Source: Agreia sp. PsM10 (GTDB lineage: Bacteria > Actinomycetota > Actinomycetes > Actinomycetales > Microbacteriaceae). From it: 64,000 nucleotides of DNA. Each line of letters begins with the position of its first letter. Within the stretch, counting starts at the first letter, position 1. Below are positions 18,190 to 27,410 of this stretch, piece by piece. The stretch is from assembly GCF_030433855.1 (NCBI RefSeq), contig NZ_JARUXC010000007.1, positions 62,001 to 126,000 of the forward strand, given 5' to 3'. The position numbers and the translations under genes were made by a program. The notes under the pieces were generated by a model, which was given only the letters and a program-made list of their open reading frames with translations, had not been told where the DNA came from and searched no databases.

Positions 18190-18528
18190 ATGCCCGCCGC
18201 AACCGCAACGCTCTCGCATACCGCCGCACTCTCCCGCCTCGGCCACGCCCTCGGCGATCCGACGCGGGCGGGCGTCCTGCTCGCACTGCGCGAGGCACCG
18301 GCCTACCCGTCCGACCTCGCCGACGACCTGGGAGTCTCGCGGCAGGTCATGTCGAACCAGCTCGCCTGCCTTCGCGGGTGCGGTCTCGTCGAGGCGATAC
18401 CCGAAGGCCGCCGCACCGGCTACCGGCTCGCCGACGAACACCTCGCGGCCGCTCTCGACGAGCTGCTGCGGGTGACGCTCCGTGTCGAACCCGACTGCTG
18501 CGACGGCGACGGATGCTCGTGCGCATGA
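18190..18528 (+). CDS. ArsR/SmtB-family metal sensor, CmtR-like
   Basis: A 112-aa winged-helix repressor. The recognition region LGVSRQVMSNQLACLRGCGLV holds Cys60 and Cys64, and the tail has Cys103, 104, 109 and 111 (DCCDGDGCSCA). This matches the Cys4-region pair plus C-terminal Cys of mycobacterial CmtR, a Cd(II)/Pb(II) sensor. Start at 18190 is supported by the TACTGT element 6 nt upstream. Its stop overlaps the start of the cation transporter (ATGA), so sensor and effluxer are co-expressed. Confidence 0.87.
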   Translation: MPAATATLSHTAALSRLGHALGDPTRAGVLLALREAPAYPSDLADDLGVSRQVMSNQLACLRGCGLVEAIPEGRRTGYRLADEHLAAALDELLRVTLRVEPDCCDGDGCSCA

Positions 18529-19196
18529 CCGCGACGCAGGCTCCGGCCCCCGAGAGACGACAGCTCCTTCAGCACCGCATCCGGTTGATCGTCGGAGCGA
18601 CGATCGCCTACAACGTGGTCGAGGCCGTCGTGGCGATTACCGCGGGCTCCATCGCGTCGTCGGCCGCGCTCATCGGATTCGGACTCGACTCGGTGATCGA
18701 GGTGCTCTCCGCGGCCGCGGTCGCCTGGCAGTTCACGAGGCGCGATCCGGAGCGCTGGGAGAAGGGAACGCTCAGGGTCATCGCGGTGGCGTTCTTCGCT
18801 CTGGCCGCGTACGTCACGGTGTCCTCCGTCGTCGCTCTGGCGGGTCAGGAGCAGGTGCGGCATTCCACCCTCGGCATCGTCATCACGGCGCTCAGCGTCG
18901 TGATCATGCCGTTCCTTTCGCTCGCCGAGCGCCGCGCCGGCCGCGAACTGGGATCGGCCACCGCGGTCGCCGACTCCAAGCAGACCCTGATCTGCACCTA
19001 CCTGTCGGCCGCCGTCCTCGTCGGCCTCGTGCTGAACAGCCTGCTCGGCTGGTGGTGGGCCGACGCGATCGCGGGCCTCGTCATCGCGGGATTCGCCGTT
19101 CGCGAGGGCATCGAGGCGTGGCGCGGAGACACCTGCGCGACGTCGGTGGGAATGCTGCTCGACGACGAAGTCGACCACGACCACGACGGCCACTGA
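18525..19196 (+). CDS. cation diffusion facilitator-like transporter
   Basis: A 223-aa integral membrane protein with about six TM helices. The conserved GFGLDSVIEVLSAAAV in TM2 and the later ADSKQTLICTYLS and WWADAIAGLVIAG segments resemble the CDF/cation-efflux fold with Asp ligands in TM2 and TM5. The His/Asp-rich tail DDEVDHDHDGH could bind metal. Coupled by ATGA to the CmtR-like sensor, which points to Cd/Pb/Zn export. The ATG at 18525 is favoured over an in-frame ATG four codons earlier because of the overlap. Confidence 0.82.
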   Translation: MTATQAPAPERRQLLQHRIRLIVGATIAYNVVEAVVAITAGSIASSAALIGFGLDSVIEVLSAAAVAWQFTRRDPERWEKGTLRVIAVAFFALAAYVTVSSVVALAGQEQVRHSTLGIVITALSVVIMPFLSLAERRAGRELGSATAVADSKQTLICTYLSAAVLVGLVLNSLLGWWWADAIAGLVIAGFAVREGIEAWRGDTCATSVGMLLDDEVDHDHDGH

Positions 19197-19208
19197 GCCC
19201 GTTGCGGA

Positions 19209-20054
19209 TCACGCGCCGACGGGTCCGCCCGACAGCTCCGTTCGCGCGAACGCCCGATCCTTGCCACCACTGAAGATCAGCACGATCAGCAGGACGAGAC
19301 CGAAGAGGATCACGATGATGTTGCCCGGACCCGCCAGCGGCGCGAGTGGACTGGCGGCGGACGGATTGGTCGAGAAGAGGAAGATGCTCGGGTCTGTGCT
19401 GGCGTGCAGCAGAATCGGCACGATCAGTCGACCGGTCACCCGGTAGGCCAGGTACATCAGCAGGCCGAAGAAGAAGGTGTAGCCCACCTGCACGACCGTC
19501 GCCAGTGCGCCCTGCCCGCCGAAGAGATTGCCCGCGTGCAGCATCGCGAACAGCGCCGCCGACACGAGCGCCACGGCGATCTCGGGGTGGCCCGCCTTGC
19601 GCATGAGCTGCACGACGAATCCGCGGGTGAGCACTTCTTCGGCGAATCCGATGAACAGTCCCGTCAGCAGCCAGGAGAAGAGGAGCGCCGCGCCCGTCTT
19701 CTCGTAGTCGAGGGCGATGAACCGAAAGATGTTCGTGAGCAGCACGACCGCGACGGCGATCCACATCCAGCCGCGACCGCGGATGGCCTGGCGACCGAAG
19801 AGCTCCTTCAGCCATCCGACCGACCACGCGAGAATCACCAGCAGGATGCTGCCGAGCACGATAGGCAGACCGACGTTCACGAAGATGCCTGGCGCACTGT
19901 CCGCCTCGATGCCGGCACCGCGGAAGATGAGGTTGAGCAGCACGCCGCCCAGCTGGTAGACGCCGTAGTAGACGAGCACGAGCACGAGGGCCTTCCACCA
20001 CCCGCCCCGCTCCCAGAAGCTCTTCCATGGCGATGGGGTGTTGTGCTCGTGCAT
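19209..20054 (-). CDS. CPBP-family intramembrane glutamic protease
   Basis: A 281-aa polytopic membrane protein with about eight hydrophobic helices. The ABI/CPBP signature is intact: FAEEVLTRGFV (EExxxR), then FAMLHAGN and the final HASTD. Family members include type II CAAX prenyl endopeptidase homologues and bacteriocin-immunity proteins; the physiological target here is unknown. GAGAGGG upstream serves as ribosome-binding site. It converges on the cation transporter gene (12-nt gap). Confidence 0.9.
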   Translation of the reverse strand: MHEHNTPSPWKSFWERGGWWKALVLVLVYYGVYQLGGVLLNLIFRGAGIEADSAPGIFVNVGLPIVLGSILLVILAWSVGWLKELFGRQAIRGRGWMWIAVAVVLLTNIFRFIALDYEKTGAALLFSWLLTGLFIGFAEEVLTRGFVVQLMRKAGHPEIAVALVSAALFAMLHAGNLFGGQGALATVVQVGYTFFFGLLMYLAYRVTGRLIVPILLHASTDPSIFLFSTNPSAASPLAPLAGPGNIIVILFGLVLLIVLIFSGGKDRAFARTELSGGPVGA

Positions 20055-20134
20055 CGGAGCCCTCTCAGACAGCGAGAGTCGCTCGATGTGCCACCCCCCG
20101 GTTCAGAAAAGCGTATCGGACGGAGCCACCCGGG

Positions 20135-20635
20135 TCAGGGGGTGTCGATCCAGAAGCGCAGTTCGCCCTCGCTGTTCAGGCCGCCTTCCTCCACGCCGCC
20201 GTTGCGCCGCACGACCGCGATCGATGCGGCGTTGTCAGGAGCGACGGTCAACAGGGCCCGGTCGATGCCCAACGCGGCGCATCGCACCAACGCGTCCCCC
20301 AGCATCCGGGTCGCGTGGCCCTGGTTCTGCCACGGGTACACCACGTGGTATCCGATGTGGCCGCCGCCCTCGTCGTCGGTGAGCTCGTGCCTGATGACGA
20401 GTGAGCCGATGTAGTACTCGCCCGAGGTGAACCAGAAGAGTTCGGACGGAACACCCCAGCGTTCACGCACACCCGTTCGCTCGGCCACGTACGAATCGAA
20501 GTCGAGGCTCGCGGCGCTCAACCACTGCGTGTCCGATGCCCGGTGTCTCATGTCGGCCTGTTCGCCGACGAGATAGGAGGTCTTCACGGCCGCCGATGGC
20601 ACGGTCAACGCGGGTGCTGCGGGCAACTGGATCAT
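20135..20635 (-). CDS. GNAT-family N-acetyltransferase
   Basis: A 166-aa GCN5-related acetyltransferase. The acetyl-CoA pyrophosphate-binding segment is VYPWQNQGHATRMLGDAL, preceded by the GGGHIGYHV beta strand and followed by LTVAPDNAASIAVVRRNGG. TACGCT (20648-20643, minus strand) lies 7 nt before the ATG, indicating a leaderless message. It is divergent from the alpha/beta hydrolase across only 31 nt. Acceptor substrate unknown. Confidence 0.87.
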   Translation of the reverse strand: MIQLPAAPALTVPSAAVKTSYLVGEQADMRHRASDTQWLSAASLDFDSYVAERTGVRERWGVPSELFWFTSGEYYIGSLVIRHELTDDEGGGHIGYHVVYPWQNQGHATRMLGDALVRCAALGIDRALLTVAPDNAASIAVVRRNGGVEEGGLNSEGELRFWIDTP

Positions 20636-20654
20636 GCCGAGAAGCGTACAGAGC

Positions 20655-20660
20655 TACTGT
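20655..20660 (+). promoter_or_regulatory. -10 element TACTGT, leaderless
   Basis: TACTGT ends exactly 6 nt before the hydrolase ATG at 20667, so transcription would begin at or next to the start codon. It is back-to-back with the TACGCT element of the divergent GNAT gene. Confidence 0.5.
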
Positions 20661-20666
20661 GATTCG

Positions 20667-21446
20667 ATGCAGCAGACCACCTACCTGACCATCAACGGCG
20701 TCGAGCTGTACATCGAAGTGGATGGCGAGGGCGAGCCCGTGCTGCTGTTGCATGGCGGCTTCTGCTCGCTCGAATCACTGCGGGCCCAATCGGATGCGCT
20801 CGTGCCTCGCTACGAGGTGCACGCGTTCGAGCGCCCGGGCCATGGGCGGTCCGCCGACATCGACGAGGAGTACAGCTACGACCGCGGGCTCGCCGACACG
20901 GTCGCGTACCTCGACAAGCAGCGGCTCGAGAGTGTCCACGTCATCGGCTACAGCGACGGCGCGATCCTCGCCCTGCTGCTCGCACTCGACCATCCGGAGC
21001 GGGTGCGCTCGGCCGTCTCGATCAGCGGCAACCTCGATCCCTCGGCGTTCGACCGCACCGGCGAGCACGAACGCCTGCTGCTGTCGGCCGAGCCGGCGGC
21101 GACGACCGGGCCCGACGCATCCGAAGATCAGCCCAAGCCCGACCTCGAGCGCCGGCACTACGAGCGGCTCTCGCCCGACGGCCCGCAGCACGCCGACGTC
21201 GTGCTCGACAAGCTTTTCCGCCTCTGGACGAGCGAGCCGAACATCGACCCCGCCCGACTCGCGAGCATCGCGGCGCCGACGCTCATCGTGGCCGGCGACC
21301 GCGACTCGATCAGGCCCGACCACAGCCTGCTCATGGCCGCCTCGATTCCCGGCGCCCGCCTCTGCATCGTGCCCGGGGCATCCCACGGCCTGCTGGCCGA
21401 GCAGCCCGAGCTGATCAGCCGGGTGATCGGCGACTTTCTGCCGTAG
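20667..21446 (+). CDS. alpha/beta-fold hydrolase
   Basis: A 259-aa soluble hydrolase: LLHGGF oxyanion strand, ERPGHGRS, nucleophile elbow GYSDGA, an acid in VAGDRDSIRP and a terminal His in PGASHGLL. Start at 20667 (MQQTTYLTI) is set by the TACTGT element 6 nt upstream. Compared with dienelactone, haloperoxidase-like and proline-iminopeptidase-like relatives no substrate can be chosen. Converges on the MmyB-like regulator gene (3-nt gap). Confidence 0.87.
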   Translation: MQQTTYLTINGVELYIEVDGEGEPVLLLHGGFCSLESLRAQSDALVPRYEVHAFERPGHGRSADIDEEYSYDRGLADTVAYLDKQRLESVHVIGYSDGAILALLLALDHPERVRSAVSISGNLDPSAFDRTGEHERLLLSAEPAATTGPDASEDQPKPDLERRHYERLSPDGPQHADVVLDKLFRLWTSEPNIDPARLASIAAPTLIVAGDRDSIRPDHSLLMAASIPGARLCIVPGASHGLLAEQPELISRVIGDFLP

Positions 21447-21449
21447 GGG

Positions 21450-22352
21450 CTAGCCCTCCGTCACCTGCTGGCGAGCCCTCGGATCGCGGGCGATCTCGGC
21501 GATGTGCTCGGTTGCGGCCCACGTCGAGAGAAGACGCAACGCATCTTCGGACGGGCTTCCGGGGGCGGCGGTGTACACCGTGAGGGTGTGTCCGGGATCG
21601 TCTTCGAGTTCCATGACGTGATAGGTCAGCTCGAGTGCGCCGACGACGGGGTGCTGGAACTGCTTGGCTCCCGAGTAGTGGCGACGCACGTCGTGTGCTC
21701 CCCAGAGAGTTCTGAATTCTTCGCTTCGCACCGAGAGTTCGCCGACGAGGTCGCTGAGCTCCTTGTCGAACGGGCTTCGACCGGCGTCGCGGCGAAGGAT
21801 CTGCACGTTGACGTTCGCGGCGCGGTCCCAATCGGGGTATAGGTCACGGGCCCGGGGGTCGAGAAAGATGAACCGGGAATGGTTCGCCGGGCGGGCGCTC
21901 GTGCGGAACATCTCCGAATACAGCGCGAAGCCGAGCTCGTTCGCGGCGACGAGGTCCATGCGGTTGTTGCCCACGAATGCCGGGGCGCCGGTGATCGAAT
22001 CGAGGAGATGCTGCGTCGCCGACCGCAGGCTGTGCGCCGGAGGCTTCGGTGCGCGGGGACGACTGCCGAGGTTCGCGGTGCGGGCGAGATCGTGCAGGTG
22101 ATCCCGTTCGGCATGATCCAGATCGAGAGCGCGCGCGACGGCATCGAGCACACTGTCTGAGACGCCCGTCAGATTGCCGCGCTCGACGCGGGTGTAGTAG
22201 TCGACGCTCAGTCCGGCAAGCCGAGCGACCTCGTCGCGGCGCAGCCCGGGAACCCGTCTTCTGCCTCCCGACGGTTCCACCCCGGCCTGCTCCGGGCTGA
22301 TCCGCGCCCGGCGCGAGACCAGAAACTCGCGTACTTCACTGCGGTTGTCCAT
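21450..22352 (-). CDS. MmyB-like XRE-family regulator (first copy)
   Basis: A 300-aa regulator. Residues about 10-85 form an XRE helix-turn-helix (RRVPGLRRDEVARLAGLS, VDYYTRVERG), and the C-terminal two thirds match the MmyB-like ligand-binding domain, a PAS-like fold known in one structure to hold a fatty acid (DLVAANELGFALYSEMF, RDAGRSPFDKEL, FQHPVVGALEL). A TAGCGT element lies 6 nt before the ATG, so it is probably leaderless. It is divergent from the lipoprotein-MFS pair and shares an operator motif with two other promoters in this window. Confidence 0.9.
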   Translation of the reverse strand: MDNRSEVREFLVSRRARISPEQAGVEPSGGRRRVPGLRRDEVARLAGLSVDYYTRVERGNLTGVSDSVLDAVARALDLDHAERDHLHDLARTANLGSRPRAPKPPAHSLRSATQHLLDSITGAPAFVGNNRMDLVAANELGFALYSEMFRTSARPANHSRFIFLDPRARDLYPDWDRAANVNVQILRRDAGRSPFDKELSDLVGELSVRSEEFRTLWGAHDVRRHYSGAKQFQHPVVGALELTYHVMELEDDPGHTLTVYTAAPGSPSEDALRLLSTWAATEHIAEIARDPRARQQVTEG

Positions 22353-22358
22353 GGCTCC

Positions 22359-22448
22359 ACGCTAGGTGTCCCGACCGCACCGGAGGGAGGTTCTGCCGCA
22401 ACCCGTTTAGCCAGTACCCTCGCTACCCCTGCTGAGGGCGCGTTGACT
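22359..22448. promoter_or_regulatory. MmyB-type divergent promoter/operator A
   Basis: Operator-like sequence from 22385 to 22420: GGGAGGTTCTGCC, three variable bases, ACCCGTTT, two bases, CCAG. It begins 33 nt from the minus-strand ATG (22352), whose TAGCGT -10 is at 22364-22359. TTGACT at 22443-22448 is a candidate -35 for the plus-strand genes, 58 nt from the start of the motif. The same layout recurs at 32755-32844. Confidence 0.6.
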
Positions 22449-22491
22449 GAACACACACCCGACCGCACCAGCACAGCGAGGACATCGAACC

Positions 22492-23040
22492 ATGACCGAA
22501 TCACGATTCCGCGCGGCCGCACTGGCCATCGTGACCGTGATGAGTCTTGCCGCCTGCGCCTCCGGCCCTCAATCCCCGTCGAACACTCCGTTCACCGCAG
22601 GCCCGACCTCACCCCCACCCACCACTGCCATGCCGACGACCGAACCCCCTGCCACCGAGACCCCGGAGCGCCCCGTGCCCACTGAAACGACCATCGCCAT
22701 CAGCGTGAACGGCACGACCGTCACGGGAGTGCTTCAGAGCAACGCGGCTACGGCGTCGCTGCTGGCGCAGTTGCCGCTGGAGCTGTCGTTCGTCGACTAT
22801 GGCGGACAGGAGAAGATCGCTGGACTCCCGGCACCCCTGGTGCTCGACGGGATGCCCTCGGGCGGCAGCGCCGAACCCGGAACGATCGGCTACTACGCGC
22901 CCGACCAGGCTCTCGTGCTCTACTACGACTCGGTCGGCTACTACGACGGCATCATCCCGCTCGGCACCTTCGACGATGTCGCAACCGTTCAGAACGCACC
23001 CGCCTTCGTCGGCGCAGTCACCGCGGGCGGCGCCGAATGA
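22492..23040 (+). CDS. cyclophilin-like lipoprotein
   Basis: A 182-aa secreted lipoprotein. Signal peptide ends in lipobox LAAC; a Pro/Thr-rich spacer (about 25-65) follows. The C-terminal about 115 residues (TIAISVNGTTVTGVLQSN, LPLELSFVDYGGQEKI, PGTIGYYAPDQALVLYY) match the cyclophilin-like domain found in short bacterial proteins. Such domains lack proven isomerase activity. It overlaps the MFS gene (ATGA) and is divergent from the MmyB-like regulator. Confidence 0.82.
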   Translation: MTESRFRAAALAIVTVMSLAACASGPQSPSNTPFTAGPTSPPPTTAMPTTEPPATETPERPVPTETTIAISVNGTTVTGVLQSNAATASLLAQLPLELSFVDYGGQEKIAGLPAPLVLDGMPSGGSAEPGTIGYYAPDQALVLYYDSVGYYDGIIPLGTFDDVATVQNAPAFVGAVTAGGAE

Positions 23041-24236
23041 GCGCCGTCACGGCGAGCACCCCGGTGACCGAGGCATCCGCAGAGAAGCGACTGCCCCTGC
23101 TGGCCCTGCTCTCGCTCGCGTTGATCGGCTTCATCCTTCTCGCGATGGAGACGATGCCGGCCGGACTGCTTCCCGACATCGCGGAGGGCATGGCGATCAG
23201 CGAGGGCAGCGTGGGCCTGTTCGTGAGCGCCTACGCGCTCGGCACGGTGATCGTCACCGTTCCCGCCATCTCGCTCACGCGACGGTTCCGCCGTAAGCCA
23301 CTGCTCCTGATCAGCGTCGCCGGGCTGGTCGTGGCGAACGCCGTCACCGCGATCTCGCCCGACGTCGCCCTCTCGCTGGCCTCGCGGTTCGCGGCCGGCT
23401 CGTTCTCGGGCATCATCTGGGGGATGCTCGCGGCCTACGCAATTCGCATCAGCCCGCCGTCCCGCTCCGGGCTCGCGCTGTCGATCATGTCGATCGGCGC
23501 ACCCCTCGGATTCGCGTTCGGCACGCCCCTCGGCGCCTTCATCGGGGGCCTCACCGACTGGCGCTGGTCGTTCGCCGGCCTCAGCCTGCTGGGCCTGATC
23601 GTGGGTGTCGTCATTCTCGGCTGCGTGCCGGATGCTCCGGGGCTGCCTGCCGCCACACGGTTGCCGCTCCGCAGGGTCATCACCCTGCGCGGCGTGCCGA
23701 TCGTGCTCATCGTGATCGTGGTGTGGATGCTCGCCCACAGCACGATCTACACCTACGTCGCCCCGTACCTGCGGGCGACGGGCACGGGCATCACGCCCGA
23801 CCTGATGCTGCTCGTCTACGGCGTCGCATCCCTCGGCGGAGTCGCGCTCGTGGGTGTGTTCCTCGATCGTCATCCCCGCGCGCTGCTGCACCTCTCGGCG
23901 GCGACCTTCGCCGCAGCAGGCGCCGTGCTGCTCCTCGGACACGCGTCGACGCCCGCGATCCTCGTCGCGGCGGTGCTGTGGGGAATCAGCTTCGGCGGCA
24001 CCGCACCGCAGCTGCAGAACGCCTTGACCCACGCGGGCGGCGACAACGCAGACATCGCCAACTCGTTCCTGCCGGTGGCGTTCAACCTCGCCATCTTCGG
24101 CGCCGGCATCCTGGGGGCGCTGCTGCTGACGGTCGGCGACGGACTGATTCTGCCGGCCGCCATGACCGTGCTCGGCGTGTTCGCGCTCGCGCTCACGCTG
24201 TACGGTCGGCGCACCGCCTTCGCTGCTCGACGCTGA
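23037..24236 (+). CDS. MFS transporter (AraJ/DHA1-like)
   Basis: A 399-aa transporter with twelve predicted TM helices. The motif METMPAGLLPDIAEGM in TM1 and the region around RRFRRKPLLL after TM2 are characteristic of the drug/sugar efflux (AraJ, YdhP) branch. Starts with an ATGA overlap on the lipoprotein gene. Probably proton-coupled export of a small molecule sensed by the MmyB-like regulator; the substrate cannot be deduced. Confidence 0.88.
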   Translation: MSAVTASTPVTEASAEKRLPLLALLSLALIGFILLAMETMPAGLLPDIAEGMAISEGSVGLFVSAYALGTVIVTVPAISLTRRFRRKPLLLISVAGLVVANAVTAISPDVALSLASRFAAGSFSGIIWGMLAAYAIRISPPSRSGLALSIMSIGAPLGFAFGTPLGAFIGGLTDWRWSFAGLSLLGLIVGVVILGCVPDAPGLPAATRLPLRRVITLRGVPIVLIVIVVWMLAHSTIYTYVAPYLRATGTGITPDLMLLVYGVASLGGVALVGVFLDRHPRALLHLSAATFAAAGAVLLLGHASTPAILVAAVLWGISFGGTAPQLQNALTHAGGDNADIANSFLPVAFNLAIFGAGILGALLLTVGDGLILPAAMTVLGVFALALTLYGRRTAFAARR

Positions 24237-24267
24237 TCACACGTGACCCCAGGCCCAGACCGAGCGG

Positions 24268-26352
24268 TCAGCGCGAGCGCCGCAGCAGCCACACGAAGTA
24301 GGGCGCCCCGATCAGAGCGATCATGAGCCCGGCCGGAACCTGCGCCGGAGCGATCAGCGTGCGCCCGAGCAGGTCGGCGACGCACACGAGCACGGCACCG
24401 AGCACCATCGAGACCGGAATCACCCGGCCGTGTCGCGACCCGACGAGCGCCCGGGCGAGGTGCGGCGCGACCAAGCCGACGAATCCGACAGCCCCGATCG
24501 CGACGACACTGACCGCCGCGAGCACCGCCGCGAGCGCGAGCACTCCGAGCCGCGTGCGCTCGAGTCGCACGCCGAGGATGCGCGGGGTGTCCTCGTCGAT
24601 GGCGAGCAGGTCGAGCTGGCGCCGCATGCCGAGCAGCAGGGGAATCGCGATGACGAGCGCCACAGCCACGGGCGCGACGTCGGGCAGGGTGCGGCCGTAG
24701 GTCGTTCCCGACAGCCAGGTCAGGATGCGCGGGGTGTTGTAGGGGTCGGCTCGAAGCAGCAGGAACGTCGTGAGGGCGCTGATTCCGTAGCCGCAGCCGA
24801 TGCCGATCAGCACGAAGCGATCGGGCAGCAGGCCACCGCGCCAGGCGAGGGCCGTGATCAGGGCGAAGGTCGCCAGGCCGAGCACGACCGCCATCACGAC
24901 GAGCAGGGGGCGGCTTCCGCCCAGAGACGTGACCACGATCACGGCTCCGAGGCCGGCACCGGCGGTGATGCCCAAAATGCCCGGCTCGGCGAGCGGGTTG
25001 CGCACGGTGCTCTGCACCACGCATCCGGCCAGCCCGAGGGCCGCACCGGCCAGAACCGCCGCGGCCACGCGCGGAAGCCGCTCATCCAGCGCCCTGCCCA
25101 CGAGATCGGGGGCGGCACCCTGCAGCCAGAGTCCGATGTCGCCGGTGCGCAGCCACAGGCTGCCGGCGAGCAGGCCGACGACGATGGCGATCGCGAGCAG
25201 AACCGCGACCACGACGAGCGCGACGACATAGCGGCGGTGCGAGCGCAGCCCGGCCCTGGCCTGCGGGGGCAGGCGGATCGGCCCGGAGTCGCGCAGGCGG
25301 CGGGCGAGCACCACGATCACGACGGCTCCGAGCAGGGCGGTGGGCACGCCGGTCGGAATCGCCGCGGCGCCCTCGGCACCGAGGATCGCGCGAAGCGTCG
25401 CATCCGCCAGCAGGATCAGCAGCGCGCCGACTAGACCCGTGGCGGGAATGAGAAAGAGGTGACGGTTCAGCACCCGGATGCGCGAGGCCAGCAGGCGGGC
25501 CAGCACCGGGGCGCCGAGGCCCACGAAGGCGATCGGGCCGGCGAGGGTCACCGAGATGGCGGTGAGAACGACGGCGCAGAGCACCGCGACGACGCGGGTC
25601 GACCGGATGGGCACGCCCAGCGACGACGCGGCGTCATCGCCCAGGCCGAGCACGTCGAGGCGCCGCGAGAGCAGCAGCGCGGCCGCGAGCGCCACGATGA
25701 TCACGGGGGCGGCGCGCACCGACGCGTCGATGTTGAGCTGCGCTAGCGAGCCGCTGCCCCAGGCGTAGAGGCCTGTCGTGTTCTCTTTGAAGAGAATGAG
25801 CAGCATGGCGGTCGCCGCGTCGAGGGCCAGGGCGATGGCCGAGCCGGCGAGGATCAGCCGGGTAGTGCCGGTGCCGGCGGATGTTCCGGCGAGGCCGAGC
25901 ACGACGGCTGCGGCGAGCAGGCCCCCGATGAAGGCGACCCCGCTCGATGCCCACAGGGGAACGGAGAGTCCGAACGCGGCCACCGCGGTGAGCGCGAAGT
26001 AGGAGCCCGCCGTGACCGCGAGGGTGTCGGGCGAGGCGAGCGCGTTGCGGCTGATCGACTGCAGCAGCACGCCGGCCGCACCGAGGGCGAAGCCCACCGC
26101 GACACCGGCGAAGAGGCGCGGCAGGCGGGAGCCGGTCAGCACGTCGCCGACCGGCACACCGCCCACGGTCTCCTGCGCGCCGCCGAGCAGTCGCACGAGA
26201 CCCCACATGTCGACGCCGGAGGTTCCCTGCGTCACATGCCAGAGTCCGACCACGACGACGGCGAGCAGCAGGGCGGCCAGCGTGGCCGCCCCGCTCGCAG
26301 CGCCGCGCAGGCCGACGGGTGTCGCGCGAGCTGCCCGGACGGCGGTTCTCAA
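24268..26352 (-). CDS. double-length FecCD-family siderophore permease
   Basis: A 694-aa membrane protein made of two fused FecCD permease units, as in FhuB. First unit about 1-350 (GSRLPRLFAGVAVGFALG, GDDAASSLGV), second about 370-694 (RLPRVAAAVLAGAALGLAG, GVRLERTRLGVLALA, FVGLVAPHLARALVG). Around twenty TM helices in all. It forms the complete channel of the iron-siderophore importer; the start overlaps the stop of the binding protein (ATGA, 26349-26352). Confidence 0.92.
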   Translation of the reverse strand: MRTAVRAARATPVGLRGAASGAATLAALLLAVVVVGLWHVTQGTSGVDMWGLVRLLGGAQETVGGVPVGDVLTGSRLPRLFAGVAVGFALGAAGVLLQSISRNALASPDTLAVTAGSYFALTAVAAFGLSVPLWASSGVAFIGGLLAAAVVLGLAGTSAGTGTTRLILAGSAIALALDAATAMLLILFKENTTGLYAWGSGSLAQLNIDASVRAAPVIIVALAAALLLSRRLDVLGLGDDAASSLGVPIRSTRVVAVLCAVVLTAISVTLAGPIAFVGLGAPVLARLLASRIRVLNRHLFLIPATGLVGALLILLADATLRAILGAEGAAAIPTGVPTALLGAVVIVVLARRLRDSGPIRLPPQARAGLRSHRRYVVALVVVAVLLAIAIVVGLLAGSLWLRTGDIGLWLQGAAPDLVGRALDERLPRVAAAVLAGAALGLAGCVVQSTVRNPLAEPGILGITAGAGLGAVIVVTSLGGSRPLLVVMAVVLGLATFALITALAWRGGLLPDRFVLIGIGCGYGISALTTFLLLRADPYNTPRILTWLSGTTYGRTLPDVAPVAVALVIAIPLLLGMRRQLDLLAIDEDTPRILGVRLERTRLGVLALAAVLAAVSVVAIGAVGFVGLVAPHLARALVGSRHGRVIPVSMVLGAVLVCVADLLGRTLIAPAQVPAGLMIALIGAPYFVWLLRRSR

Positions 26353-27410
26353 CCCTGCTGCGTGATGATGTCTACGTAGGCGTCGATGGCCTGCTGGTTC
26401 GACAGCGGGCCGCCGGCACCCCAGACGCCCGACGGGAACGCGTGGGCGCGGCCCTCCTGAACGGCGGGCAGCGAGCTCCAGATCGGGCTCTTCTCGAACT
26501 CGGAGACGTAGCCGTCTGCGCCCTCGTCGGCCGAGTAGAAGAGGTTCGCGTTGCCGACGGCGGTGAGGCCCTCGATGTCGGTCTGGCCGAGGCCGTAGGC
26601 CGGGTCGACTCCTCCGCTGCCGTAGGCCTCGTCGATCTCGTCGGTCCAGGCCGAGGTCAGGCCGAGCTGCTCGCCGAGCGCGGTGAACAGGGCGCCCTGT
26701 CCGTAGGGGCGGATGACGACGTTGCCGCCCTCGACCCAGCCGTCGAAGAAGAGGAAGTCGGTGGTCGGCAGGGCGACGGACGAGACCTCGGTCTTGGCGT
26801 CGGCGAGGTGCGCGTCGAACTCGTCGAGCACCTGCTCCGCGCGATCTTCGCGACCGGTGGCCTCGGCGATCATCGAGAACACGGTCTTCATGTTGCCGAT
26901 CGGGTCGGCCCCGTCGGCTCCGATGGTGGCGAGCACGGGAACGCCGCGCTCCTCGAGCGTGCCGATCAGCTCGTCATCGGCGCTGAACGCCTCGACGATG
27001 ATCAGGTCGGGGTTCGTGGCGTACAGCGCGTCGAGGTCGGGCTCTCCGCGCGTGCCCAGGTCGACGACGCCCTCGGGCAGCGTCTCAGCGCTCACGTAGG
27101 TGGCGCACCCGGCCGAATCGGAGACCGCGACGGGCGCGACGCACAGGGTGAGGGCATCCTCGATCTGCTGCCATTCGAGAACGGCGACGCGCTCGGCGGG
27201 CTTGTCGAGCTCGACCGTGCGGCCGACGCCGTCGGTCAGCGAGACCGGCCCGGTCGACGTGGTCGTGGTGTCGGATGCGCAGGCGTCGGAGGTGGCCTCG
27301 GCGACGGGGGCGCCGATGTCGTCGACGGTGGTCGTGCCGCAGCCGGTGAGGGCGAGGGCGGCGATGGCGAGCGTTGCGGCTGCGGTCGCGATGGAACGGG
27401 GGCGGATCAT
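26349..27410 (-). CDS. iron-siderophore binding lipoprotein
   Basis: A 353-aa periplasmic-binding-type lipoprotein of the FepB/FecB (TroA-like) fold. The lipobox LALTGC ends the signal peptide; ERVAVLEW, VDLGTRGEPDLDALYATNPDLIIV and AYGLGQTDIEGL are typical strands. Sits between the ATPase and the fused permease with 4-nt overlaps on both sides. Ligand class (catecholate, hydroxamate or haem-like) not resolved. Confidence 0.9.
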   Translation of the reverse strand: MIRPRSIATAAATLAIAALALTGCGTTTVDDIGAPVAEATSDACASDTTTTSTGPVSLTDGVGRTVELDKPAERVAVLEWQQIEDALTLCVAPVAVSDSAGCATYVSAETLPEGVVDLGTRGEPDLDALYATNPDLIIVEAFSADDELIGTLEERGVPVLATIGADGADPIGNMKTVFSMIAEATGREDRAEQVLDEFDAHLADAKTEVSSVALPTTDFLFFDGWVEGGNVVIRPYGQGALFTALGEQLGLTSAWTDEIDEAYGSGGVDPAYGLGQTDIEGLTAVGNANLFYSADEGADGYVSEFEKSPIWSSLPAVQEGRAHAFPSGVWGAGGPLSNQQAIDAYVDIITQQG

